Shown piece after piece: positions 14,585 to 21,993 of a stretch of 64,000 bases of DNA. The translations under genes were made by a program, and so were the position numbers. How positions within the stretch are numbered: position 1 is the stretch's first letter; every line of letters begins with the position of its first letter. Below the pieces are notes generated by a model. The model did not search any database. It saw only the letters and a program-made list of their open reading frames with translations, and was not told the origin of the DNA. The stretch comes from an uncultured Faecalibacterium sp. (GTDB lineage Bacteria > Bacillota > Clostridia > Oscillospirales > Ruminococcaceae), in the NCBI GenBank assembly GCA_900551435.1, contig URVW01000003.1, forward strand, positions 1 through 64,000, given 5' to 3'.

Positions 14585-15496
14585 ATGAAACAACACTCTC
14601 GATACCAGACAGCCCGCCACCTATTGATTTTCTGGACGCTCTTTGTAGCCATCGGCGCAGTAGGCGGTGCCCTTGGGATGCTGCTGGACCCCAGCGGAAA
14701 GCTGATGGGAATGGACACCATGCTCCCTTATTTTCAGGTGTTGCCCTTTGCAGAGATCGTCTTTCAGGATTTTACCTTTTCCGGCTGCGCACTGCTGATT
14801 GTAAACGGTCTCACGAACCTGACCGCCGCCGGGCTGCTGCTTGCGAAGAAGAAGTCTGGCGTTATTTTGGGCGGCATCTTCGGGGTGACGCTCATGTTGT
14901 GGATCTGCATCCAGTTTTATATGTTCCCGCTGAATTTCATGTCTACGGCGTTTTTTGTGATCGGTTTCTGTCAGGCTGCAACTGGGTATGCCGCATGGGT
15001 ATTTGATCGGCAGGAGCAATTTGCAGTTTGGGAAGGTGATTATCCCAATATCGGAACGAACCCCAAACGGCTGGTGGTCTATTTTTCACGGATGGGCTAT
15101 GTAAAAAAGCAGGCGATGGAAGAAGCAAATCAGACCGGTGCCGCTCTCTATGAAGTTCGCTCCACGGAGCGCACAGAGGGAACTCTGGGCTTCTGGTGGT
15201 GCGGACGCTATGGGATGCACCGCTGGGCAATGCCCATTGAACCTGTGAGCGTTGACCTGACGCAGTATGACCACGTGACGATCTGTTCTCCCATTTGGGT
15301 CTTTGCACTGGCTGCTCCTGTACGCAGCTTCTGCCAACAGGCATCCGGGAAGATCAGGGAAGTGGACTACATTTTGGTACATCACCAGAACAGCCGCTAT
15401 GAGAATGCTGCACAGGAGATGGATGCACTGCTAGGGATAAACCATACGCAGCTTCGCAGCATTCGGTGCAGGGAGGGTATTTTCCGCTGGGTCTGA
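14585..15496 (+). CDS. Membrane-anchored flavodoxin-domain protein
   Basis: 303 residues from ATG 14585 (GGAGG eight bases upstream). Four transmembrane segments fill residues 10-145 (for example LLIFWTLFVAIGAVGGALG, LLIVNGLTNLTAAGLLLA, VILGGIFGVTLMLWICIQF). A cytoplasmic flavodoxin-like domain follows (KRLVVYFSRMGYVKKQA, the FMN phosphate-loop region; VTICSPIWVFALAAPVRSF). It probably binds FMN for electron transfer at the membrane. Its stop abuts the convergent XRE/AbrB gene with no spacer. Confidence 0.82.
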   Translation: MKQHSRYQTARHLLIFWTLFVAIGAVGGALGMLLDPSGKLMGMDTMLPYFQVLPFAEIVFQDFTFSGCALLIVNGLTNLTAAGLLLAKKKSGVILGGIFGVTLMLWICIQFYMFPLNFMSTAFFVIGFCQAATGYAAWVFDRQEQFAVWEGDYPNIGTNPKRLVVYFSRMGYVKKQAMEEANQTGAALYEVRSTERTEGTLGFWWCGRYGMHRWAMPIEPVSVDLTQYDHVTICSPIWVFALAAPVRSFCQQASGKIREVDYILVHHQNSRYENAAQEMDALLGINHTQLRSIRCREGIFRWV

Positions 15497-15940
15497 TCAT
15501 TCGCCGGATCCCATGTGCCGCATACGTTCCATCAGACGCAGATGTTCCAGAAAACTTTTCTCTTTGAGGATGGCGATGCCTTGCTCCTCGTCCCCAAGGA
15601 TCAGCAGATTATCTCCCGGTTGTATGTCAAATATCTTCCGTGCATTTGCAGGGATGACGATCTGCCCTTTATCTCCCACTTTCACCATGCCGAAAACGTG
15701 TTTTCCTTTGGGTGGCACTTCCAGCCCTAAGTTTTCCCGGTCGGTTTTCTCGTAGTTCACGAGGTCATCCATGGAAACGCCGAAAACATCTGCCAGCCGC
15801 TTGCACCGTTCGATGTCCGGCAGAGATTCTCCGGTCTCGTATTTTGATAAGGTCTGGCGGGTCACTCCGATTTTTTCCGCCAGTTCGTCCTGTGAGTAAC
15901 CGTGGATCTTACGAAGCGAGATCAAATTGTCCTTAAACAC
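15497..15940 (-). CDS. XRE helix-turn-helix fused to SpoVT/AbrB domain
   Basis: 147 residues from GTG 15940, which has AAAGGAG at a good distance; it overlaps the end of the acyltransferase gene by eight bases. Residues 4-60 are a Cro/C1 helix-turn-helix (GYSQDELAEKIGVTRQTLSKYE). Residues 80-125 form an AbrB swapped-hairpin domain (MVKVGDKGQIVIPANARKIFDIQPGD). Both are DNA-binding folds, so the protein may read a composite site. Coupled to the acyltransferase upstream and convergent with the flavodoxin gene. Confidence 0.85.
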   Translation of the reverse strand: MFKDNLISLRKIHGYSQDELAEKIGVTRQTLSKYETGESLPDIERCKRLADVFGVSMDDLVNYEKTDRENLGLEVPPKGKHVFGMVKVGDKGQIVIPANARKIFDIQPGDNLLILGDEEQGIAILKEKSFLEHLRLMERMRHMGSGE

Positions 15941-17018
15941 GTTTTTTCTCCTTTCTGATACCAAGGACGCACCAACGCAGGATCGGGATTCGGCTGATGA
16001 GTTCATTCAGCAGAAACGCGCCCACAAAGGCACCGATGCCCACGAGCAGATAGACCAGCACTTCCGGCGTGTCCGGGGCTTGTTCGTGCAGTTCATACGA
16101 GATCACAGCAATGGGCAGATAATGAAAAATGTACAAGCCCCATGATTTCTTTGCCATCCAGTGTGTGAATGCGGTTGAGATGTCGGCATAATTTCTCATC
16201 GTTGTAAGGATTCCAAGAATGGCAAACCAGCAATAGACGCAGGCGTGGATGTTGTTCAGAACCGGTGCAATAGCGTAATTTTCACCAAAATAGCGCACGG
16301 TGTACGAGATGCCAAGCACAGCCGAGGCCAAGTCAAACATCCACCACCACTTACACAGCCGTTCCATTACTTCCTCGTGGGAAAACAGAAAATAGCCTGC
16401 AAAGAAGCAGAATCCATAAATACCGAACCGATAAACGGTGACGACCGGGGTGTTCAGCACCTGTGCCGAACCATAAACAATGATCGTCAGCATCAGAATG
16501 CTCCAGACCGGTGCTTTGGAACAGAAGTTCCAGACCCGGTCTTTTTCAATTTTCCGAACCACCAGCAAAAGCATGGAGAACAGCCAGAGCATCTGGATGT
16601 ACCACAGAGGTCCTACACCGGACAGCACGGTGATCAGATATACTATAGGCATCGGAAGGCCCGCAATGTTCAGTCCGCCGCCAATTTTCAGGTTATAGAT
16701 ACCAAGAAGCCACTGGAACACGAACAAGCTGATCGTGGACGGAACCAGCAGCTTGCGGGTTTTATCTTTCAGAAATTGTTTTGTGGTGTGGCTTTGCAGA
16801 CAGTACCGTGCGCTCATTCCCGACACAACAAACAGCAATGCCATGAACCAAGGGTAGACCAGATATTGAAAGCAATCCTGTAACTGATGCTCCCGGAAGG
16901 GGCCGATCACTCCAAAAGGCTGCACGCCATTGAACATGTAGACCACATGGTAGATCACCACCAAAACCACCGTCATCCAGCGAATATTATCCAGATACAG
17001 CTTTCTTGCAGGGTTCAT
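15933..17018 (-). CDS. Acyltransferase-3 family membrane protein
   Basis: 361 residues from ATG 17018. Ten hydrophobic segments; the first carries the family signature (YLDNIRWMTVVLVVIYHVVYMF, with the conserved histidine), followed by MALLFVVSGMSARY, and SGVGPLWYIQMLWLFSMLL mid-protein. Members O-acylate cell-surface sugars. A HWMAKKSWGLYIFHYLPIAV segment near the end is also typical. Overlapping stop/start with the XRE/AbrB gene suggests a two-gene operon. Confidence 0.88.
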   Translation of the reverse strand: MNPARKLYLDNIRWMTVVLVVIYHVVYMFNGVQPFGVIGPFREHQLQDCFQYLVYPWFMALLFVVSGMSARYCLQSHTTKQFLKDKTRKLLVPSTISLFVFQWLLGIYNLKIGGGLNIAGLPMPIVYLITVLSGVGPLWYIQMLWLFSMLLLVVRKIEKDRVWNFCSKAPVWSILMLTIIVYGSAQVLNTPVVTVYRFGIYGFCFFAGYFLFSHEEVMERLCKWWWMFDLASAVLGISYTVRYFGENYAIAPVLNNIHACVYCWFAILGILTTMRNYADISTAFTHWMAKKSWGLYIFHYLPIAVISYELHEQAPDTPEVLVYLLVGIGAFVGAFLLNELISRIPILRWCVLGIRKEKKRV

Positions 17019-17181
17019 GATATTCCTACCTTTGCAATGATTTTTAACACAGTATAGCACAAAGTCTTTTTCTTTGCGACCAACTTTCCTTGGCAAAACC
17101 ATTCGGTTCCTGTTAAGATTCGTTGCGGTTCATCTGAATTTGCAAACAAAACGAAAGGCTTCGCCGTAAACGGAACACAGC

Positions 17182-17538
17182 TTACGCAAGCAGTTTCTTA
17201 GAGTGAATGTTTTTGAACACGCGCTCTAATTCCAGGTCAATCAGATCTGGCGGGTAGAACATCGTGTCGCCCTTGCTGATTTGTTCCTTGCGGATGTGTC
17301 CTGCAAAGGGGTACACATCTTCAAAAAGGAAACGGTGAATCCGAAACAGGTGAGTTTTGGTAAAACGTCCCTTGATTGACTCCTGCAACAGAGCCATCTG
17401 TTTTACTGCCGTAAATTCTTCTTCGGTCTGTTTGAGTTCGGCTTTATCACGGATGTCCAGCTTGTTGATCAGAACATCCGTATCGGGGTAGCAATACATG
17501 GACTGCACCGTGGTGTAGACATCATACTTCGAGAACAT
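17182..17538 (-). pseudogene. Fic toxin, truncated before the catalytic motif
   Basis: 118 residues from ATG 17538, two bases after the antitoxin stop. The Fic N-terminal half is clear: YCYPDTDVLINKLDIRD, then IHRFLFEDVYPFAGHIRKEQ and ISKGDTMFYPPD. The frame stops at SKKLLA, before the HxFx(D/E)GNGR active-site motif that normally follows some 30-40 residues later. It therefore cannot AMPylate targets. The antitoxin partner is intact. Confidence 0.85.
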
Positions 17539-17540
17539 AA

Positions 17541-17729
17541 TCAGCCCTTCTTCGCATACTTTGCACGCAATTCATTCACGACCTGTTGATAGCTGGCCTG
17601 ACCGCTGCCAATGCGGTCAAGGTTGCTGCGCGTATCTTTGCTGATGGTCATGCCTTCAATGGCAAAGGTGCCGTACACATTGCGGAGGTTGTTCTTGTGC
17701 TGGGCAGGGGTAGTGTATTTGACACTCAT
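17541..17729 (-). CDS. VbhA-type antitoxin of a Fic toxin, copy 2
   Basis: 62 residues from ATG 17729. It has the inhibitory motif TFAIEG and differs from copy 1 (4517-4705) only at three residues. It precedes its (now broken) Fic partner by two bases, the usual antitoxin-first order. Part of the second 636-bp module. Confidence 0.85.
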   Translation of the reverse strand: MSVKYTTPAQHKNNLRNVYGTFAIEGMTISKDTRSNLDRIGSGQASYQQVVNELRAKYAKKG

Positions 17730-17766
17730 GGTTGGGCCTCCTTTTAATCTACATGATACTATATAA

Positions 17767-17795
17767 AGTTTATCGTGTATGCGTTCTCTTTTCAA
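17767..17795 (-). promoter_or_regulatory. Promoter of antitoxin copy 2
   Basis: TTGAAA (17795-17790), 17-bp spacer and TAAACT (17772-17767) on the minus strand; same layout as copy 1 with one base changed in the -35 element. Confidence 0.55.
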
Positions 17796-17929
17796 TCTAT
17801 AACTTGTTGTCAAACATAAAAAGCGAATCTTCCAGTCGTTGAGAGTAGAAACTGCGCTTTTACGGTACATCGTGTTTTATTGTGAATCGGGATGCGATAT
17901 ATCTGCCCCCCAAGTGAGCTACATCTCAA

Positions 17930-18174
17930 GGGCCTGTAGCTCACTTGTCCGCCAACCATATTATGCCCCAAATCGCTTCATCCTGAAAATCGGCGACTTG
18001 AATGCCATACTTGCGGCCCTAAAAGTCCATTGGGCTGGCAGAATGTTTTATATGTACGAATATACGTTGATTTCCATTTTCTCACGGTACGCAAGGTGTG
18101 CACAAAAGCGATATTGCTGGGAGAGCGTTCGGTTCGCATCCGAGAGGTCAAGGGTTCGAATCCCTCCAGGTCCA
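17930..18174 (+). other. Split tRNA-Ala(CGC)-like sequence with 174-nt D-loop insert, copy 2
   Basis: GGGCCTGTAGCTCA at 17930-17943 and the remainder from TGGGAGAGC at 18118 to the discriminator A at 18174. The acceptor strands GGGCCTG and CAGGTCC pair completely, with G3.U70. The anticodon loop reads TTCGCAT. The insert (17944-18117) is 174 nt, exactly as in copy 1, differing by about two dozen substitutions and no gaps by eye. The hairpin GTGAGCTAC/GTAGCTCAC overlapping the 5' half is also kept. Confidence 0.55.
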
Positions 18175-18181
18175 TAGAGTA

Positions 18182-18224
18182 AAAGAAGTCCCATCGGAGT
18201 TCCGACGGGACTTCTTGTTTTTGC
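18182..18224 (+). terminator. Terminator after split tRNA-like sequence, copy 2
   Basis: GAAGTCCC and GGGACTTC form the stem and a T run follows, immediately after the tRNA 3' end. Confidence 0.75.
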
Positions 18225-18244
18225 GAGTGACTCAAGGTATAATA

Positions 18245-18286
18245 AGCAAAGGCTCCTGTCCATTCATTGGATAGGAGCCTTTGCTG
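18245..18286. terminator. Hairpin terminator after the RHH gene
   Basis: GCAAAGGCTCCT and AGGAGCCTTTGC are perfect inverted arms, just past the RHH stop on the minus strand. Confidence 0.65.
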
Positions 18287-18289
18287 TTA

Positions 18290-18463
18290 TCATGGTTCGA
18301 TTTTGATTTTGTCTTTCGCATATTCCAGAGCAAGACCGATGAGTTCGTTGCGGGAACGATTGGTTTTCCGCGCCAAATCATCATAGAAATCGACGATGCT
18401 CTTATCTACACGAATTGTAAACATCACAGGTTCTGTTAGCTTTTTGATTCGAAGTTCATCCAT
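18290..18463 (-). CDS. Small ribbon-helix-helix-type protein
   Basis: 57 residues from ATG 18463 (an ATG two codons earlier is also possible). The pattern PVMFTIRVDKSIVDFYDDLARKTNRSRNELIGLALEYAK is that of a ribbon-helix-helix (CopG/MetJ/Arc) fold: a beta strand, then two helices around an SRNELI turn. Such proteins are DNA-binding repressors or antitoxins. No toxin gene is adjacent. It lies just outside the island's right end. Confidence 0.65.
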   Translation of the reverse strand: MDELRIKKLTEPVMFTIRVDKSIVDFYDDLARKTNRSRNELIGLALEYAKDKIKIEP

Positions 18464-18595
18464 TGTCATCACCCTATGTCTATTATGAGATACAGAAAGG
18501 CTGAAAGATATGTTATAAATAAGTTTACAATTAAACATAAAATGATATAATGACTTTAGAAAACATAGGAAAAAGCTGAAAGGAGAAATGATGTT

Positions 18596-18882
18596 ATGAA
18601 AAAATTTCGCGTATTAGCGGCTGCTCTGGCGATTTGCCTGAGTGTTTTTTGCAGTCCTGCTGCGTGGGCGGCAACGCCGTCTGTGGGCAATACGGCGGCT
18701 GGGACCGCCACGGTGCAAACTATTTCGACGAAGAAAAAACAGAAGAACAGGTGTGGATTCCAAAGACGGGCAAAAAGTATCACAAAAAGTCGTCTTGCAG
18801 CGGAATGAAAGACCCGGAAAAGGTGTCGCTTTCCACAGCAAAAGACCGAGGATTTACAGCCTGTAAAAAGTGCTATGGCTGA
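18596..18882 (+). pseudogene. Secreted small Cys-containing protein, -1 frameshift at an A-run
   Basis: ATG 18596 follows AAAGGAG. Frame one gives a signal peptide (RVLAAALAICLSVFCSPAAWA) and a short linker to STKKK. The conserved part (EEQVWIPKTGKKYHKKSSC, then SLSTAKDRGFTACKKC) is in the -1 frame and ends at 18882. The frames meet at AAG AAA AAA CAG (about 18731-18742). A -1 slip there yields a sensible product of about 95 residues, so this may be programmed frameshifting, a sequencing error, or a recent indel. The C-terminal motif with its two-cysteine repeat recurs in secreted Firmicutes proteins. Confidence 0.5.
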
Positions 18883-18903
18883 GATCGGCTTGTAATAAAA
18901 AGA

Positions 18904-18971
18904 ATGAGCATCCGCGCTCGCCCCTCTGATTTCCCAAAATCAGGGGGACTTCTCACGGATGCTCGTTTTTT
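18904..18971. terminator. Long hairpin terminator
   Basis: GAGCATCCG and CGGATGCTC arms flank a second inner hairpin (CCCCTCTGATT/AATCAGGGGG) and a T run follows. It serves the secreted-protein gene on the plus strand and perhaps the convergent MFS gene. Confidence 0.7.
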
Positions 18972-19002
18972 ATCTTTTACACATTCAATGAAAATGAAAT
19001 CA

Positions 19003-20202
19003 TTAGCTGCGGCTGAAGCGATAGATCACCCCACTGCTCACCGCTACCACAATGCCCAGCAGCGCCAGCCCTGCGCCGGCCTGACCGAACAAGTCGCCGA
19101 CAGCACCGACAAGCGGGCTTGCGGGGATCATCAACAGGCTGTAGGCCATGCTGTCCACGCTGATGATGGTGGCGCGCTGGTCGCTGGGGATGGCATCGTT
19201 CAGCTTCTGGCTCTCGTGCAGGAGATAGACTTCCAGCACGCTCTGCACCAGCATCATGCCAAAGATGCCGCCCCATGCGGGGGCAACGCCCACCAGCAGC
19301 GTGCCCGCGCCGCAGAGCAGGGAACAAACGGCATAGAACCGGCGCATGGAACGGAACCGGACCCGGCGGCCGATCTCCGTGCCCAGCACGCAGGAAATGC
19401 CGCCCAGAAGCAGGGGAAGAAATAGCATTTCAGTGGGCCAGCCCAGCTCCACGAGCCGCTGCTGCAGGAACATCTTGGTCAGATAGCTGGGAACTGAGAT
19501 AACGGCGCTGGACGCGATCAGCTTCACCGCCAGCGGGCTGGTGTGCAGAATTTGCAGACTGTCCTTCACCAGCTGGGCGAACTGACCGGGCAGGTCGCGC
19601 AGAGTCTGCTTTTGCCTGTTGGCCTGTGCTTCAGTGACGATCGGCTCTTTCATGAAAAGACAGGCGAGCGTGGAAATTCCCTCAAAGGCGGCGCTGAGCA
19701 GATAGAAGCCCGCAAAGCCAAGGAAGCGCTTGAGCAGACTGGCCAGCGAACCCACCGCATTGGCCAGCATGGAAATTTGAGAGCCGTTGGCGGAGATCTG
19801 GATGTACTCGTCCTCGCGTCCTTCCAGTTTGAGACTGTCGTAGATGAGCGCTGTGAAGGTTCCGGAGAACATGGTGTTGTACAGCGCATTCAGCGCCATG
19901 GCGAAGCAGATGGCGAACAGGTTTGGTGCAAACGCCATCAGCAGATTGTAGGTGACGGCAAGCGCACCGCCAAAAACGAGGGCCTTTTTGCGGCCCAGAA
20001 GATCTGCCGCCATGCCGCTTGGCACTTCGCACAGGAGACTGACGACGTGGAAAACGCTCTCGGCGAGACCGATCTCCCAGAGCGAGAATCCGCGTGCGGC
20101 CAGCAGCGCCACCCACACGGCGTCGGTGATGCGCAGACCAGAGAAGAAATTGGACATATAAACACAGCCAAGCTGCTGTTTCAAGTTGATCTTATGATGC
20201 AT
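19003..20202 (-). CDS. MFS transporter
   Basis: 399 residues from ATG 20202. Twelve hydrophobic segments are apparent. The loop between segments 2 and 3 reads SGMAADLLGRKKALVFGG, the MFS motif A (GxxaDrxGRkk), and MALNALYNTMFSGTFTALIYD follows. The family includes drug and sugar exporters; the substrate cannot be told. It is alone on the minus strand between the terminator at 18904 and the pheST leader. Positions 20203-20580 hold no gene I can support. Confidence 0.88.
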   Translation of the reverse strand: MHHKINLKQQLGCVYMSNFFSGLRITDAVWVALLAARGFSLWEIGLAESVFHVVSLLCEVPSGMAADLLGRKKALVFGGALAVTYNLLMAFAPNLFAICFAMALNALYNTMFSGTFTALIYDSLKLEGREDEYIQISANGSQISMLANAVGSLASLLKRFLGFAGFYLLSAAFEGISTLACLFMKEPIVTEAQANRQKQTLRDLPGQFAQLVKDSLQILHTSPLAVKLIASSAVISVPSYLTKMFLQQRLVELGWPTEMLFLPLLLGGISCVLGTEIGRRVRFRSMRRFYAVCSLLCGAGTLLVGVAPAWGGIFGMMLVQSVLEVYLLHESQKLNDAIPSDQRATIISVDSMAYSLLMIPASPLVGAVGDLFGQAGAGLALLGIVVAVSSGVIYRFSRS

Positions 20203-20581
20203 GGGAAACACCCTTTCTATTTCGGTTGGAAGGAACTGCGGAATAGAAAGTGCGCACATTTTTAGGTAAAACAAAAACGCCCCATAGCAAAGCTACGCGG
20301 CGCAAAAAATCATGCTCCACGCTTTGCTGGAAGAACGACCTGCCCGACCTGCCAAAGCCCTGCCCTGCGGGAGAGCGGACGGCGAAGCAGACAAAGAGTT
20401 TCGAAAAATGGGCGCACTTCGAGCCGGAAAAGCTTAGGGGTTTCCTTTCTTAAAGAAAACGCAGCCATTCCAACCCATCTGGGTGCACCCTCCTTCCAGT
20501 AAAACGTTAGGCCCAGCATAACACATCCGGGCGGAAAACACAAGCAAAAACGGGAAAAAGTTACAAAATCCCTTCCCGCGC

Positions 20582-20610
20582 TTGCAAACCTGACCGAAAT
20601 GTGGTAAGAT
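20582..20610 (+). promoter_or_regulatory. Promoter of pheST
   Basis: TTGCAA (20582-20587), 17-bp spacer, TAAGAT (20605-20610), just before the T-box leader. Confidence 0.6.
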
Positions 20611-20617
20611 GTCATCT

Positions 20618-20912
20618 GGTGATAAAACCTGAATACGCAAAAACGCAGCGACGGAGAAAGTACGCGCAAGAGGTCCGGCAAAGAGAGAAGCTTCACCGGC
20701 TGAAAGGGCTTCCGAGAGATATTTGCGCCGAAGTTCGCTCCCGAGCGGCCCGTGTGAACGGCCTTTTGGGTCTGCTAGTGCGGGACGGCGCGCCCCGTTA
20801 CGGCGTTTGAGCGCCGCTTTTTTGAGAGCGGAAACCGGGTGGTACCGCGGAGTAAAGTTTACAGCTTCGTCCCCTTTGCCGAAAGGCAGGGCGGGACGGA
20901 GCTTTTTTGCTG
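20618..20912 (+). promoter_or_regulatory. T-box riboswitch (phenylalanine) upstream of pheS
   Basis: The T-box sequence GGGTGGTACCGCGG is at 20837-20850. A terminator follows (stem GCTTCGTCCC/GGGACGGAGC, T run ending at 20908). An AGAGAGAAGC element near 20684 suits stem I, and a TTC triplet at 20734-20736 is a plausible Phe specifier codon. T-boxes bind uncharged tRNA and stabilise an antiterminator, so pheST rises when phenylalanyl-tRNA is short. The exact 5' end is approximate. Confidence 0.88.
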
Positions 20913-20952
20913 TCCGCTGAACAACACGAAAACCGAGAAGGAGAGAATTTCC

Positions 20953-21975
20953 ATGCAAGCAATGATCGACGAGCTGGCCAAACAGGCAGAAGAAAGCCTC
21001 GGTCAGGTCTCTTCCAAGGAGACGCTGGCCTCGTTCTGGCAGGAATATCTGAGCAAAAACGGCAAGATCCCTGCGCTGATGAAGAATCTGCGCTCGGTCG
21101 CGCCGGAAGAGCGCCCCGCCATGGGCAAGATCATCAACGAACTCAAGCAGAAGGTTCAGGCAGATTACGATGCCGCTGCCGCCAAGGTGAAGGAAGCCGA
21201 GCTGGCTGCCCGCAACGCCGCTGAGACGGTGGACATCACTCTGCCCGCCAAGACCCGCACCGTGGGCGGTCTGCACCCGCTGACTCTGGTCACCAACCAG
21301 ATCATCGACGTGTTCTCCGGCATGGGCTTTGCCGTCGCCGATGCCCCTGAGATCGAGGATGACGACCACAACTTCACCCGTCTGAACGTCCCGAAGGACC
21401 ATCCTGCCCGCGATATGCAGGATACCTTCTATCTGTCCGACGAGTTCCTGCTCCGCACCCAGACGTCCGGCGGCCAGATCCGCACCATGGATTCCCAGAA
21501 GCCGCCCATCAAGGTGCTCATTCCCGGCCGCGTGTTCCGTTCGGATTCCGACGCCACCCACAGCCCGATGTTCCATCAGATGGAAGGTCTGGTCGTGGAT
21601 AAGGGCATCACGCTGGGCGACCTGCAGGGCGCACTGAACACCTTCGTGCAGAAACTGTTCGGCGACGACACCCGCACCCGTCTGCGTCCGTCCTACTTCC
21701 CGTTCACCGAACCCAGCGTCGAGGTCGATGTCAGCTGCTTCGAGTGCCACGGCAAGGGCTGCCCCCTGTGCAAGCACACCGGCTGGATCGAGGTCCTCGG
21801 CGGCGGCGTCGTCAACCGCAAGGTCCTCGAGAACTGCGGCATCGACCCGGATGAGTATTCCGGTTTTGCTTTCGGCATCGGCATCGAGCGCATCGCCATG
21901 CTCAAGTATGGCATCAACAACATCGGCCTGATGTTCGAGAACAATCTGGAGTTCCTCAAGCAGTTCCATGAATAA
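20953..21975 (+). CDS. pheS: Phenylalanyl-tRNA synthetase alpha subunit
   Basis: 340 residues, normal length, from ATG 20953 behind GAAGGAGAG. An N-terminal coiled coil (about 1-85) binds tRNA. The class II catalytic core follows: GGLHPLTLVTNQIIDVFSGMGF, motif 2 region VFRSDSDATHSPMFHQMEG, and motif 3 GFAFGIGIERIAMLKYGI. Forms the alpha2beta2 enzyme with PheT, encoded 18 bp downstream. Controlled by the T-box leader. Confidence 0.97.
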   Translation: MQAMIDELAKQAEESLGQVSSKETLASFWQEYLSKNGKIPALMKNLRSVAPEERPAMGKIINELKQKVQADYDAAAAKVKEAELAARNAAETVDITLPAKTRTVGGLHPLTLVTNQIIDVFSGMGFAVADAPEIEDDDHNFTRLNVPKDHPARDMQDTFYLSDEFLLRTQTSGGQIRTMDSQKPPIKVLIPGRVFRSDSDATHSPMFHQMEGLVVDKGITLGDLQGALNTFVQKLFGDDTRTRLRPSYFPFTEPSVEVDVSCFECHGKGCPLCKHTGWIEVLGGGVVNRKVLENCGIDPDEYSGFAFGIGIERIAMLKYGINNIGLMFENNLEFLKQFHE

Positions 21976-21993
21976 GAGGGGAGAGAGCAAACA

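Larger units (their letters stand above)
5153..18176. mobile_element. Accretion island between two copies of the element-end module
   Basis: Bounded by the two 636-bp modules that end in tRNA-Ala 3' sequence. It is more AT-rich than the chromosome right of it and full of small cargo cassettes, truncated genes and a five-copy hairpin repeat. No integrase, relaxase or replication gene is visible between the boundaries, so it is probably a cis-mobilisable or decayed remnant rather than an autonomous element. The limits are inferred from the repeats. Confidence 0.55.
17541..18176. repeat. 636-bp duplicated element-end module, copy 2
   Basis: Partner of 4517-5152, the same length without net gaps. 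It marks the right end of the accretion island; chromosomal genes start after it. Confidence 0.85.

Noticed and set aside
14311..14721. 136-codon minus-strand frame over the orphan TetR-type promoter and the start of the flavodoxin gene
   Set aside because: It overlaps a well-supported gene and a clear promoter on the other strand, and has no recognisable domain.
5153..18176. The island as a prophage
   Set aside because: No capsid, tail, terminase, lysis or phage integrase genes are present.
20310..20696. 128-codon minus-strand frame between the MFS gene and the pheST leader
   Set aside because: It runs through the pheST promoter region, has no family resemblance, and its composition looks non-coding.
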